In this document: positions 31,120 to 36,868 of the stretch, piece by piece
How the letters are laid out: each line of letters begins with the position of its first letter
Numbering within the stretch: the first letter of the stretch is position 1
Source: CAVSWN01 sp046728115
GTDB lineage: Bacteria > Acidobacteriota > Vicinamibacteria > Vicinamibacterales > CAVVIG01
Assembly (NCBI GenBank): GCA_046728115.1
Contig: JBKPDW010000400.1
Span: forward strand, 1-36,868
Length of the DNA stretch: 36,868 nt
Reading direction: 5' to 3'
Made by a program: the position numbers and the translations under genes
Notes under the pieces: generated by a model
What the model saw: the letters and a program-made list of their open reading frames with translations, nothing else
What the model was told of the DNA's origin: nothing
The model's database searches: none

Positions 31120-31527
31120 CTACGCGGATGTCGCGTCGACCGCCATCATCGTTGTGGTCATTCGCGCAAGCACATGCGTACGTGTCGCATCGAAGACCGA
31201 GCCCTCACATACTGTCAGCGTTCGCCCAGCCTGGACGACCCGGCCAACGGCGATTAGCCGGTCCGTCTTGGCCGGTTTCAGAAAGTGGATCTTGAACTCC
31301 ACCGTCAGCACTTCTCGATCGGCAGGCATGACCGACAGCGCTGCGTAGCCACAGGCGACGTCGACGAGACTCGCCACGACGCCGCCGTGAAACAACCCAT
31401 GCTGCTGCGTGAGCCCTTCGTCGAACCCGCATGTGATCGTCACCGTTCCTGATTCGACCGATTCGAGCACGGCGCCGAGCGTGCGCATGAACCCCTGTCG
31501 GTCAAAGCTCTCGCGAATGCGTTGCAT
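31120..31527 (-). CDS. PaaI-type hotdog thioesterase
   Basis: This 135-residue protein is a single hotdog domain with the signature GLTQQHGLFHGGVVASLVDV and the helix-end VACGYAALSVM, followed by strands EFKIHFLKPAKTDRLIAVGR and TLTVCEGSVFDATRTHVLARM. It should hydrolyse acyl-CoA thioesters, often aromatic or medium-chain. It has no signal peptide. Its start lies 26 nt inside the end of the DinB gene, so translation is probably coupled. Confidence 0.9.
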   Translation of the reverse strand: MQRIRESFDRQGFMRTLGAVLESVESGTVTITCGFDEGLTQQHGLFHGGVVASLVDVACGYAALSVMPADREVLTVEFKIHFLKPAKTDRLIAVGRVVQAGRTLTVCEGSVFDATRTHVLARMTTTMMAVDATSA

Positions 31528-32026
31528 GGGTGGTGGTCAGCTCCCTCAATCGCGCCAGATGGTGATCGTCGTGTTCGGCGACGAAGTACGCCAGGTCAAT
31601 CAGCCGCATCGGCGTGCCGAGTCGCGGATGCCGAGCCGAGCGTTCAAGGTCGCCCTCGTTGGCCTGTCGCAACGCGGAGACGAGCGCGCGTCGCGCGCGC
31701 TCGAAGCGCTCGACGAGCTGCGGCACTGGCCACTGGTCGTGGTCTCCCTCGTGGGTCGCACGGTTGCCCAAGTCCGCAGCCGTCAGATCTGCAAGGCCGC
31801 GAATGATGTCGTGTGCGCGCGTCAGCCACAGCGGTTCGAGGTCGATCAGGTGGCCGACCTCTTGAGCGATCGTCCACCCCGCGTCAACGGGACTGGCGCG
31901 TTCGACCCCCGAGAGCAGCGAACGAAGACGGGGCGCTGTGCCCTCGAGGCGTTCGAGGATCCCCGGCAGCAGGCCGTTGTCCTCAATGGGCGGGAAACGG
32001 CGATCGAACCACGGCGTCCGACGCAT
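31502..32026 (-). CDS. DinB-family protein
   Basis: The ATG at 32026 gives 174 residues; the longer frame to 32188 is Arg/Ser-rich and enters the decayed decarboxylase gene. The four-helix DinB fold is indicated by WTIAQEVGHLIDLEPLW with a metal-ligand histidine and VAEHDDHHLARLREL near the end with further His. DinB proteins are mostly metal-dependent thiol transferases (bacillithiol/mycothiol type) or of unknown function. The ribosome site is weak. The gene starts directly after the point where the decarboxylase sequence breaks off. Confidence 0.85.
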   Translation of the reverse strand: MRRTPWFDRRFPPIEDNGLLPGILERLEGTAPRLRSLLSGVERASPVDAGWTIAQEVGHLIDLEPLWLTRAHDIIRGLADLTAADLGNRATHEGDHDQWPVPQLVERFERARRALVSALRQANEGDLERSARHPRLGTPMRLIDLAYFVAEHDDHHLARLRELTTTHATHSREL

Positions 32027-32039
32027 GATCCGTAGAGCC

Positions 32040-32542
32040 TCAGACCGAATCGGCGTCGCCGCCGAGCGCGCGGGCGGTCTGGCACCCCGTCGTGAACCCG
32101 AACGACGCGTCGCGCGGCAACCGCAGGACATCGAGCAGCCACGTCCCGGCGACTTCTTCGACGACCGAGGACATCGGAGAGGTTGCATAGATGGCGGCGT
32201 TCTGGTCCCAGGCGCTCATGAGCCACTCGGTCGCCACGGCCGATGGCAGCGCCCCGCCGATGACCCACACGAAGAACCTGCCACTCGCGCTGCCGCGCAG
32301 GCCGCCATCGACGGCGGCCGCGAGCTCGTGACGACCACGTCCGCGGCTGCACCTTCACGGGTGAGCGATATGTCGAATCGCGATAGCAATTCCCCGCGCG
32401 ACGCCGTCGCCGCAACCGCGCCGGTTTTGAGCGTCGCCAAGTACGCCTGGGCGTGATGAACCGCGCGCTCGAGCGCTGATCGCAGCGAGGCATCGGCAGA
32501 AGGAACGTCGCCCTCACGCTTGGAGTTCGGAAAAGGCATCAC
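32040..32542 (-). pseudogene. PLP-dependent (aromatic amino acid-type) decarboxylase, frameshifted and truncated
   Basis: From the ATG at 32542 the frame reads SLRSALERAVHHAQAYLATL and continues to AAADVVV. Near 32330-32337 it must shift by one base to continue as ELAAAVDGGLRGSASGRFF, then VIGGALPSAVATEWLMSAWD and VVEEVAGTWLLDVLRLP to FGFTTGCQTA. These are the N-terminal landmarks of group II PLP decarboxylases. The sequence then breaks off at a TGA about 160 residues into a family of roughly 470, so the lysine that binds PLP is missing. The gene is dead unless the shift is an assembly error, and even then the C-terminal two thirds are absent. Confidence 0.75.
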
Positions 32543-32584
32543 GCCTGAAGTATCTCACTCGACGATGATCCTGTCAGGGGCGCA

Positions 32585-32716
32585 TCAGTGCTTGATCGCA
32601 CGCCGCTCGTCCAACGCGCGGTAGCCCTCGGCGACGTGATCGAGGGACAACACCAGATCAAACACTTTGCCCGGGTTGATCTTACTTTTTAGCAACGGCC
32701 AAACGCCTTCGGGGTG
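32585..32716 (-). pseudogene. C-terminal remnant of a zinc-type alcohol dehydrogenase (MDR)
   Basis: On the minus strand, GVWPLLKSKINPGKVFDLVL and SLDHVAEGYRALDERRAIKH match the last ~40 residues of medium-chain dehydrogenases (KINPGKVFD ... D-V-EGYRAMDERRAIK). The cofactor and zinc domains are absent, and sequence upstream of 32716 does not continue the family. It lies beside the decayed decarboxylase, so this locus has lost at least two metabolic genes. Confidence 0.6.
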
Positions 32717-32923
32717 GATAAAGACGATCTGATCATGATTCCTTTTGCCACTGCCCAGCGAAAAGTCCGTGGTGTGGTGGCACCGACGCAGCAAAGCCAC
32801 ACCGTGAGGCCGCGGATCTCCGACGAGTCAAGGTCAGGCCCCGTCCGGCCAGGCTCGAGGTCGAGAGCCGCTCATGCTCGACCGCCCGACCTTAGATCCG
32901 GAGCCTTGGTGAAAGTGAAGTGT

Positions 32924-32938
32924 TAAGATGTACACATC
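32924..32938 (+). promoter_or_regulatory. -10 box and operator-like repeat before the toxin-antitoxin genes
   Basis: TAAGAT (32924-32929, 4/6 of the -10) overlaps the inverted repeat GATGT-AC-ACATC (32927-32938). This is a suitable place for the ribbon-helix-helix antitoxin to repress its own operon. No good -35 is seen. Confidence 0.45.
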
Positions 32939-32957
32939 ATCACACGGGACCCGACAG

Positions 32958-33218
32958 ATGACTACAACGCTATCTGTTCGCATCGATACGGAGACTAAGA
33001 AGCGCCTCGAGGCGCTCGCCAAACGTGCGCGGCGCTCCAAATCGTTTCTCGCCGCTGAAGCCATTGCTGCCTTCGTCGAGGCGGAAAGCTGGCAGCTGGA
33101 TGAAATTCAGACCGGCATCAAGGAGCTCGATGAGGGCCGGGGTGTTCCACACAAGGACGTGGCGAACTGGCTCCGATCATGGGGTCGCAAGCGTGAACGA
33201 AAGGCGCCTCGCGTGTGA
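32958..33218 (+). CDS. Ribbon-helix-helix antitoxin (ParD/RelB/CopG-like)
   Basis: This 86-residue protein begins with the RHH strand TTTLSVRIDTETKKRLEALA and the helix KRARRSKSFLAAEAIAAFV. The C-terminal part (ESWQLDEIQTGIKELDEGRG, then HKDVANWLRSWG) is the usual toxin-wrapping tail. It should bind and neutralise the ParE-like toxin and repress the operon through the repeat upstream. The stop overlaps the GTG start of the toxin (GTGA). The ATG at 32928 in frame would start inside the operator and is not preferred. Confidence 0.9.
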   Translation: MTTTLSVRIDTETKKRLEALAKRARRSKSFLAAEAIAAFVEAESWQLDEIQTGIKELDEGRGVPHKDVANWLRSWGRKRERKAPRV

Positions 33219-33499
33219 TCGTCGTCTGGTCGCCGCGAGCCGTCGAGCATCTGGCTCATCTCCGCGCGTACATCGCGCGCGACAATCCCAAGGCCGCCAA
33301 TCGAATCGCCAGCTCACTGCTCGAGGCCGTCGAGCGCCTCGGTCAACTGCCCAATCTCGGCCGTCCTGGCCGCGTCGCGGGCACCCGGGAACTGGTCGTG
33401 CCAGGCACACCATACGTCATTCCCTACAGACTTCGAGCGGACCGTCTCGAGGTCATCGCCGTTTTCCACGCGAGGCAGAAATGGCCAAAGCACTTGTGA
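33215..33499 (+). CDS. ParE/RelE-family toxin
   Basis: The 94-residue protein reads VVWSPRAVEHLAHLRAYIAR, NPKAANRIASSLLEAVERLG, LPNLGRPGRVAGTRELVV, and PYVIPYRLRADRLEVIAVFH. This is the full ParE pattern, with the conserved GRPGR-x-x-GTREL stretch and the terminal R-x-V-H strand followed by ARQKWP. ParE-type members poison DNA gyrase while RelE-type members cut mRNA; the sequence is nearer ParE. It starts at a GTG in a 4-nt overlap with the antitoxin. Confidence 0.9.
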   Translation: MIVVWSPRAVEHLAHLRAYIARDNPKAANRIASSLLEAVERLGQLPNLGRPGRVAGTRELVVPGTPYVIPYRLRADRLEVIAVFHARQKWPKHL

Positions 33500-33664
33500 C
33501 CTCTTTCCGAGACCGTCACGAGCCCGACGGAAGTACCAACGCTCGTCAGCGGGCTGCTCGGGAACCGAATGGCTGTGTGGAGGGCGTCGCCCAAGGCACG
33601 GACGAGCGGGCTCGATGCACGTGTCGCAGGTCACATTTGGATCGATTTCGCGGTCCGCTTTGCG

Positions 33665-33684
33665 TGTGACCTATATGTGACCTA
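33665..33684 (+). repeat. Direct repeat of TGTGACCTA, 11-nt period
   Basis: TGTGACCTA occurs at 33665-33673 and 33676-33684, one helical turn apart, in the gap between the toxin and the membrane methyltransferase gene. The rest of 33500-33755 shows no supported gene. Confidence 0.35.
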
Positions 33685-33755
33685 CAGACATCCTGGTTGT
33701 CATCTGGGCTGGAGGGACTTCTACCGCGTAGCGCTCCAGCATCTGCGGAGCACGC

Positions 33756-34253
33756 ATGGGCAAGGAGCCGGCTGGGCAAGTGAACGACACTGAAACGGCA
33801 GGCGTCATCGCGCGACCGCCTCTCCTGTTTCTCGCCGCGCTTCTGCTCGGCCTCGCCTCGGATTCTCAGTTACCTTCGCCGTTCGCCGTTCCGGAGGGCG
33901 ATTGGAGCCACGGGATCATCGCCGGCGCCCTCATCGTGATCGGTCTCACGCTCGCAGCCATGGGAATCCGCAACTTTCTCCGCTCGGCGACGCCGGTACC
34001 GACGAACCAGCCCACCCGTGCGCTGGTGACCACCGGCATTCACGGCTGGACCCGCAATCCCATTTATCTCGGCATGTTTCTCATCTACGGCGGCGTCGGT
34101 GTCGCCGCACGAAGCCCGTGGACCCTGATCCTGACGCTACCCCTGGCACTCACCATCCGCTACGGCGTTGTCGCGCGGGAGGAGGCGTACCTGGAACGGC
34201 GGTTTGGCGACACCTATCGGGACTACAAGGGCCGCGTGCGCCGCTGGCTGTAG
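33756..34253 (+). CDS. Isoprenylcysteine carboxyl methyltransferase-like membrane protein
   Basis: In this 165-residue protein three to four membrane segments are visible (PPLLFLAALLLGLASDS, GIIAGALIVIGLTLAAMGI, YLGMFLIYGGVGVAARS, WTLILTLPLALTI). The ICMT/PEMT-family core follows: ATPVPTNQPTRALVTTGIHG, WTRNPIYLGM and REEAYLERRFGDTYRDYKGR, with the RHP-like (here TRNP) and E-x-x-L-x-x-x-F-G-x-x-Y motifs of SAM-binding. It probably methylates a lipid or small thiol/phenol in the membrane; the substrate is unknown. The start could also lie at a downstream codon. Confidence 0.85.
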   Translation: MGKEPAGQVNDTETAGVIARPPLLFLAALLLGLASDSQLPSPFAVPEGDWSHGIIAGALIVIGLTLAAMGIRNFLRSATPVPTNQPTRALVTTGIHGWTRNPIYLGMFLIYGGVGVAARSPWTLILTLPLALTIRYGVVAREEAYLERRFGDTYRDYKGRVRRWL

Positions 34254-34294
34254 CGGTCCGACAAGTACGGCGCCCGACGAGTTTGGAAACCGAT

Positions 34295-34444
34295 GTGAGA
34301 TCAGGCCTGATTGTGATCGGCGTTCTGTCGCTCGTGCTTGCCGCGTGCGCGAGGATCCCAACACCCCAGGAGGCCAACGATGCCGTACTGACGCTCCGAA
34401 CATACGAGAACTGGGCACGTTGGTATTGCTCTGCTTTCTCTTGA
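34295..34444 (+). CDS. Possible very small lipoprotein (49 aa)
   Basis: A GTG at 34295 opens RSGLIVIGVLSLVLAACARI, with a textbook lipobox (L-A-A-C) at residues 15-18, then a short tail PTPQEANDAVLTLRTYENWA ending at 34444. Lipoproteins of this size occur as entericidin-like or anchor peptides. TTGGAA lies 5 nt upstream. It converges on the ECF41 sigma gene with 9 nt between the stops. The tail may be truncated, as it shows no recognisable domain. Confidence 0.35.
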   Translation: MRSGLIVIGVLSLVLAACARIPTPQEANDAVLTLRTYENWARWYCSAFS

Positions 34445-34453
34445 GTGCAGTGC

Positions 34454-35350
34454 TCACGCGGACGTCAGGTGTCTGAGCTTGTCCGGATTGCGCACACTGT
34501 AGATCGTGCGGATGCGATCGTCCTCGATCTCGAACGCGACGGTCTGCACGTATCCGTCGGGCGAGTACGCAATCAGGCCTGGCAGGCCATTGACGGGCCC
34601 TAAGCGCAACGTCGTTCCTTCCGACAACCCCTTAGGCCCCACGCCAATGATGAAGCGCGCGATGCGGTCCGCTCCCTCGATGACGTTCAAGGCCGCTTGC
34701 ACCTTGCCGCCGCCGTCAGCAACGAGGCGTGCGTCCTCGGCCAGCATACTCATCAAGGCGCCGAGATCGCCAGAACGCGCCGCATCGACGAACGCCGATA
34801 CGAGCTTCCCGTGTCTCGTGGTTGCGTCGTCGGCGCGATCCCGCGCCACCGATTCGTCACGGGGCCGGGCCTCGCGTACGTGCGTGCGCGCACGCGACGC
34901 CAGTTGACGGCACGCAGCTTCGCTGCGGTCCAGTGCACTCGCCACTTCAGTGAACGAGCAGTCGAACACATCGTGCAAGAGAAACGCCGCGCGCTCGAGC
35001 GGCGACAGACGATCGAGCGCGAGCAGTAGCGCGATTGACAGATCTTCTGCGAGCTCTGTCTGCGCATCGGGGGCCAGCGCCTTCGTATCGACCACCGGCT
35101 CCGGCAGCCACGGTCCGACGTAATCCTCGCGCCGGGCGCGTGCCGATCGCAGGACGTCCAGACAGATTCTCGTCGTGGCCGTTGTCAGGAACGCCCGCGG
35201 GTCCGTCACTTTGTCGCGATCGACGGCGTGCCAGCGAAGATACGCGTCCTGCACGGCGTCTTCAGCCTCGGCGATCGAACCGAGCATGCGGTACGCCAGG
35301 CCAAGCAGGCGACGCCGGTGCAGCTCGAAGCTGAGCGCCGGATCGATCAT
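34454..35350 (-). CDS. ECF41-type sigma factor with SnoaL-like C-terminal domain (SigJ-like)
   Basis: This 298-residue protein starts at the ATG at 35350. Sigma region 2 is visible (FELHRRRLLGLAYRMLGSIA, then EAEDAVQDAYLRWH), as is region 4 (LDRLSPLERAAFLLHDVFD, then FTEVASALDRSEAACRQLAS). A C-terminal NTF2/SnoaL-like domain (~175-298) carries the ECF41 marks DGGGKV and NPDKL, known to control sigma activity from within. Thus no anti-sigma factor is needed. The ATG overlaps the stop of the upstream decarboxylase-like gene (ATGA). ECF41 factors commonly neighbour carboxymuconolactone decarboxylases, oxidoreductases or epimerases, as here. Confidence 0.93.
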   Translation of the reverse strand: MIDPALSFELHRRRLLGLAYRMLGSIAEAEDAVQDAYLRWHAVDRDKVTDPRAFLTTATTRICLDVLRSARARREDYVGPWLPEPVVDTKALAPDAQTELAEDLSIALLLALDRLSPLERAAFLLHDVFDCSFTEVASALDRSEAACRQLASRARTHVREARPRDESVARDRADDATTRHGKLVSAFVDAARSGDLGALMSMLAEDARLVADGGGKVQAALNVIEGADRIARFIIGVGPKGLSEGTTLRLGPVNGLPGLIAYSPDGYVQTVAFEIEDDRIRTIYSVRNPDKLRHLTSA

Positions 35351-35943
35351 GAGGCTCGGCTCGCGTGCGACTGCCCCCGGGTCAGAGGCCATTCCCTGGA
35401 CGTCACGCCGCGATCGATCGTCACCGGTGCGCCGTTGACGACCACTCGCGAGCAGATCTTGCCGTGGCCCATCGCGTACTTCACCGTCGGATACATGCGT
35501 GCCGTCGTGATCGCAAACGCGAGCGTCACCACGGCGCGCGGCCCCCAACGTCTGACGATCTCGACGCGGTAGTCGTCGGCCGCTGCATCGTGGGCCAGCG
35601 TCGCACGCGTGAACCGCCACGCGAGTGCAACCTCCTCCGGCATCGCCGCCACATCGTCTTTCAGTAAGGCCCGCAGGATCTCGGGACGCACGCCCTGCTG
35701 CTCAGCCATGGCGATCCCCAGTTGCGTGCAGGGACCACAGTCTTCGGACCGCACGGCGGTGATCCCGGCCGCAAACAGGGCCGCAGGCGGCACGTCGCGA
35801 CGGTAGCGTCCCAGGCTCGTTGCCAGCGAGAATTTCCATGCGGCCAAGGGACTCAGATCGACGATCTCCTTCAGGTAGCTCGCGTCGTAGTTCCATTTCC
35901 GCTCGAACGATTCGATTGTGTGTCGCAACAGCCATCTCAACAC
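35347..35943 (-). CDS. Carboxymuconolactone decarboxylase/AhpD-like protein
   Basis: This 198-residue protein starts at a GTG 5-6 nt after AGGAGG. The central helical part contains RSEDCGPCTQLGIAMAEQQG, an E-x-C-x-x-C active site like that of AhpD peroxidase partners, and RPEILRALLKDDVAAMPEEV, then ALAWRFTRATLAH. It probably reduces peroxides or acts on a small thiol-linked substrate, rather than working as a true decarboxylase. Its stop overlaps the ECF41 sigma start by 4 nt, so it is probably the cognate functional target of that regulator. Confidence 0.85.
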   Translation of the reverse strand: MLRWLLRHTIESFERKWNYDASYLKEIVDLSPLAAWKFSLATSLGRYRRDVPPAALFAAGITAVRSEDCGPCTQLGIAMAEQQGVRPEILRALLKDDVAAMPEEVALAWRFTRATLAHDAAADDYRVEIVRRWGPRAVVTLAFAITTARMYPTVKYAMGHGKICSRVVVNGAPVTIDRGVTSREWPLTRGQSHASRAS

Positions 35944-36182
35944 GGTCGCCTCCTGCCTCGATCGGCTCTCAATGAGGAGGACGGGACAGCACGGACCGAT
36001 GTGACATCACCTGTATTCCCGCCGTCAGGTAGCCTCAGCATGGGCCACGCGCGATCCCATCAGAGCACCGGCCGTCGGTCGCCATCTGGCAAGACTACTG
36101 CCGAACGCCAGCTGCTTGAGTTGGATGACGATAGCCACGTGCTGCGTGATTCGCCTCGATTACGTTCCCTCCGCGTAGCTCG

Positions 36183-36868
36183 CTACAACGCCCGGCGACG
36201 GAACGCGCGGATGGCGTAGAGCAGCGTCAGCACGGTGAACCCCACCGCCCACCACACCATCAGCAGCGACGGCACCGAGGCGCCGAGCGCCAGCATGCCC
36301 GTGCTGCGCAGAATCTCCGGCTCCATGTAATGAGCGGCCAGGCGCCACATGGAATCGGCCGAGCTGAGGAGACTCACGAGGATGCCGATGGTCCTCATCG
36401 AGGTGAGACCGGCAAACCCGCCGATCTGCTCGACGAAGCCGCCGATGAACGCGACGCCATAAAAGCCGACGGCCGTAATCGCGTTTGTCACGGTGCTGAA
36501 CCGTGCGCCGCCGGCCACGGCGACCGTGAGCGAGAGCGTGATCTCCAGCATCAGCAGCGGCAGCGCGCGCGGCACGCCCGTTGGAGCCAGGCCGCCGACA
36601 ACGCGGATCACGAGGAGAATGCCGGCAGACAGCAGCAGCAGATACGCGAGCGCCAGCAGAAGATGGCCGGCCCACTTGCCGAGGACGATCTGCGCGCGAT
36701 CGATCGGCTTGGACGCGAGCGTCTGCACCACCCCGGAGTCGATTTCACCCGACAGCGTATCGACCGGCAGCAGGATCGCGAAGATCACGGACAGGAAGTT
36801 CGCGGCCATGAAGCCCACGAGCATGATCGCCGTCAGCGTGCCTTGCCGCTCGACGAACGAGACGTTCC
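36183..36868 (-). CDS. ABC-2 type transporter permease, 5' partial
   Basis: The frame is open to the right edge (FVERQGTLTAIMLVGFMAAN), so the start lies outside; the ATG at 36824 is internal. Six hydrophobic segments are visible, including LSVIFAILLPVDTL, LLLALAYLLLLSAGILLVI, TLSLTVAVAGG and LLMVWWAVGFTVLTLLYAI. The EIDSGVVQTLASKPIDRAQI stretch after the second segment is typical of ABC-2/NatB-like permeases. The C-terminus is basic (RAFRRRAL). The ATPase partner is expected beyond the window. The 239 nt between this stop and the decarboxylase-like gene show no gene. Confidence 0.85.
   Translation of the reverse strand, partial: NVSFVERQGTLTAIMLVGFMAANFLSVIFAILLPVDTLSGEIDSGVVQTLASKPIDRAQIVLGKWAGHLLLALAYLLLLSAGILLVIRVVGGLAPTGVPRALPLLMLEITLSLTVAVAGGARFSTVTNAITAVGFYGVAFIGGFVEQIGGFAGLTSMRTIGILVSLLSSADSMWRLAAHYMEPEILRSTGMLALGASVPSLLMVWWAVGFTVLTLLYAIRAFRRRAL

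Noticed and set aside
31205..32035. Plus-strand frames opposite the thioesterase and DinB genes
   Set aside because: They are antisense shadows with Arg/Ser-rich products and no ribosome sites.
1..36868. tRNA genes, CRISPR arrays or insertion sequences
   Set aside because: No cloverleaf-type sequences, regularly spaced repeats, transposase motifs or terminal inverted repeats were noticed on reading; a computed scan was not possible.

Overview
The window is high-GC bacterial DNA with densely packed genes. The Oar-like TonB receptor with an N-terminal carboxypeptidase-regulatory domain, the membrane-anchored Ser/Thr kinase paired with an ECF sigma factor, and the style of the small proteins and Crp/Fnr paralogs suggest an acidobacterium, possibly Vicinamibacteria-like. 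That placement is inference from gene style, not a database result.

Left part (1-7.0 kb, minus strand): a directional run of ECF sigma factor, membrane Ser/Thr kinase, exported protein, TonB receptor and a secreted SLOG/LSDAT protein (cut by the window edge) whose motifs match the N-terminal domain of TRPM channels. At 7.2-10.4 kb are two small proteins that share a duplicated domain, a decayed gene start, a papain-type protease lying tail-to-tail with a chagasin-type inhibitor of that protease class, and a DUF481 outer-membrane protein. At 10.5-16.2 kb is a sugar PTS operon: LamB-type porin, EIIA-HPr-EI fusion, and a PtsG-like EIIC with two EIIB domains. At 16.6-19.5 kb a GAF-GAF histidine kinase overlaps a response regulator with a SpoIIE/RsbU phosphatase output.

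Middle part (19.7-30.7 kb): a stress or adaptation island. It holds three Crp/Fnr paralogs, a GroEL without a GGM tail and without a neighbouring groES, two paralogous secreted proteins on either side of groEL, a membrane fatty acid desaturase, a DUF7662 protein, a cold-shock protein, an ABM-type monomer and about ten very small proteins. Eight copies of a 16-bp CRP-like palindrome (TGTGC-N6-GNACA) lie here, each followed 20-22 nt later by a -10-like hexamer. This geometry places the sites near -42, as at class II CRP/FNR promoters. Because the three paralogs have almost the same recognition helix, I propose one shared, possibly self-regulating regulon. It is the main candidate for an undescribed system in this window.

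Right part (31.1-36.9 kb): a PaaI-type thioesterase and a DinB protein next to two decayed genes (a frameshifted PLP decarboxylase and the tail of an alcohol dehydrogenase), a ParD/ParE-type toxin-antitoxin pair, an isoprenylcysteine-methyltransferase-like membrane protein, an ECF41 sigma factor coupled to a carboxymuconolactone decarboxylase/AhpD-like protein, and an ABC-2 permease cut by the right edge. I saw no tRNA, rRNA, CRISPR array or insertion sequence.
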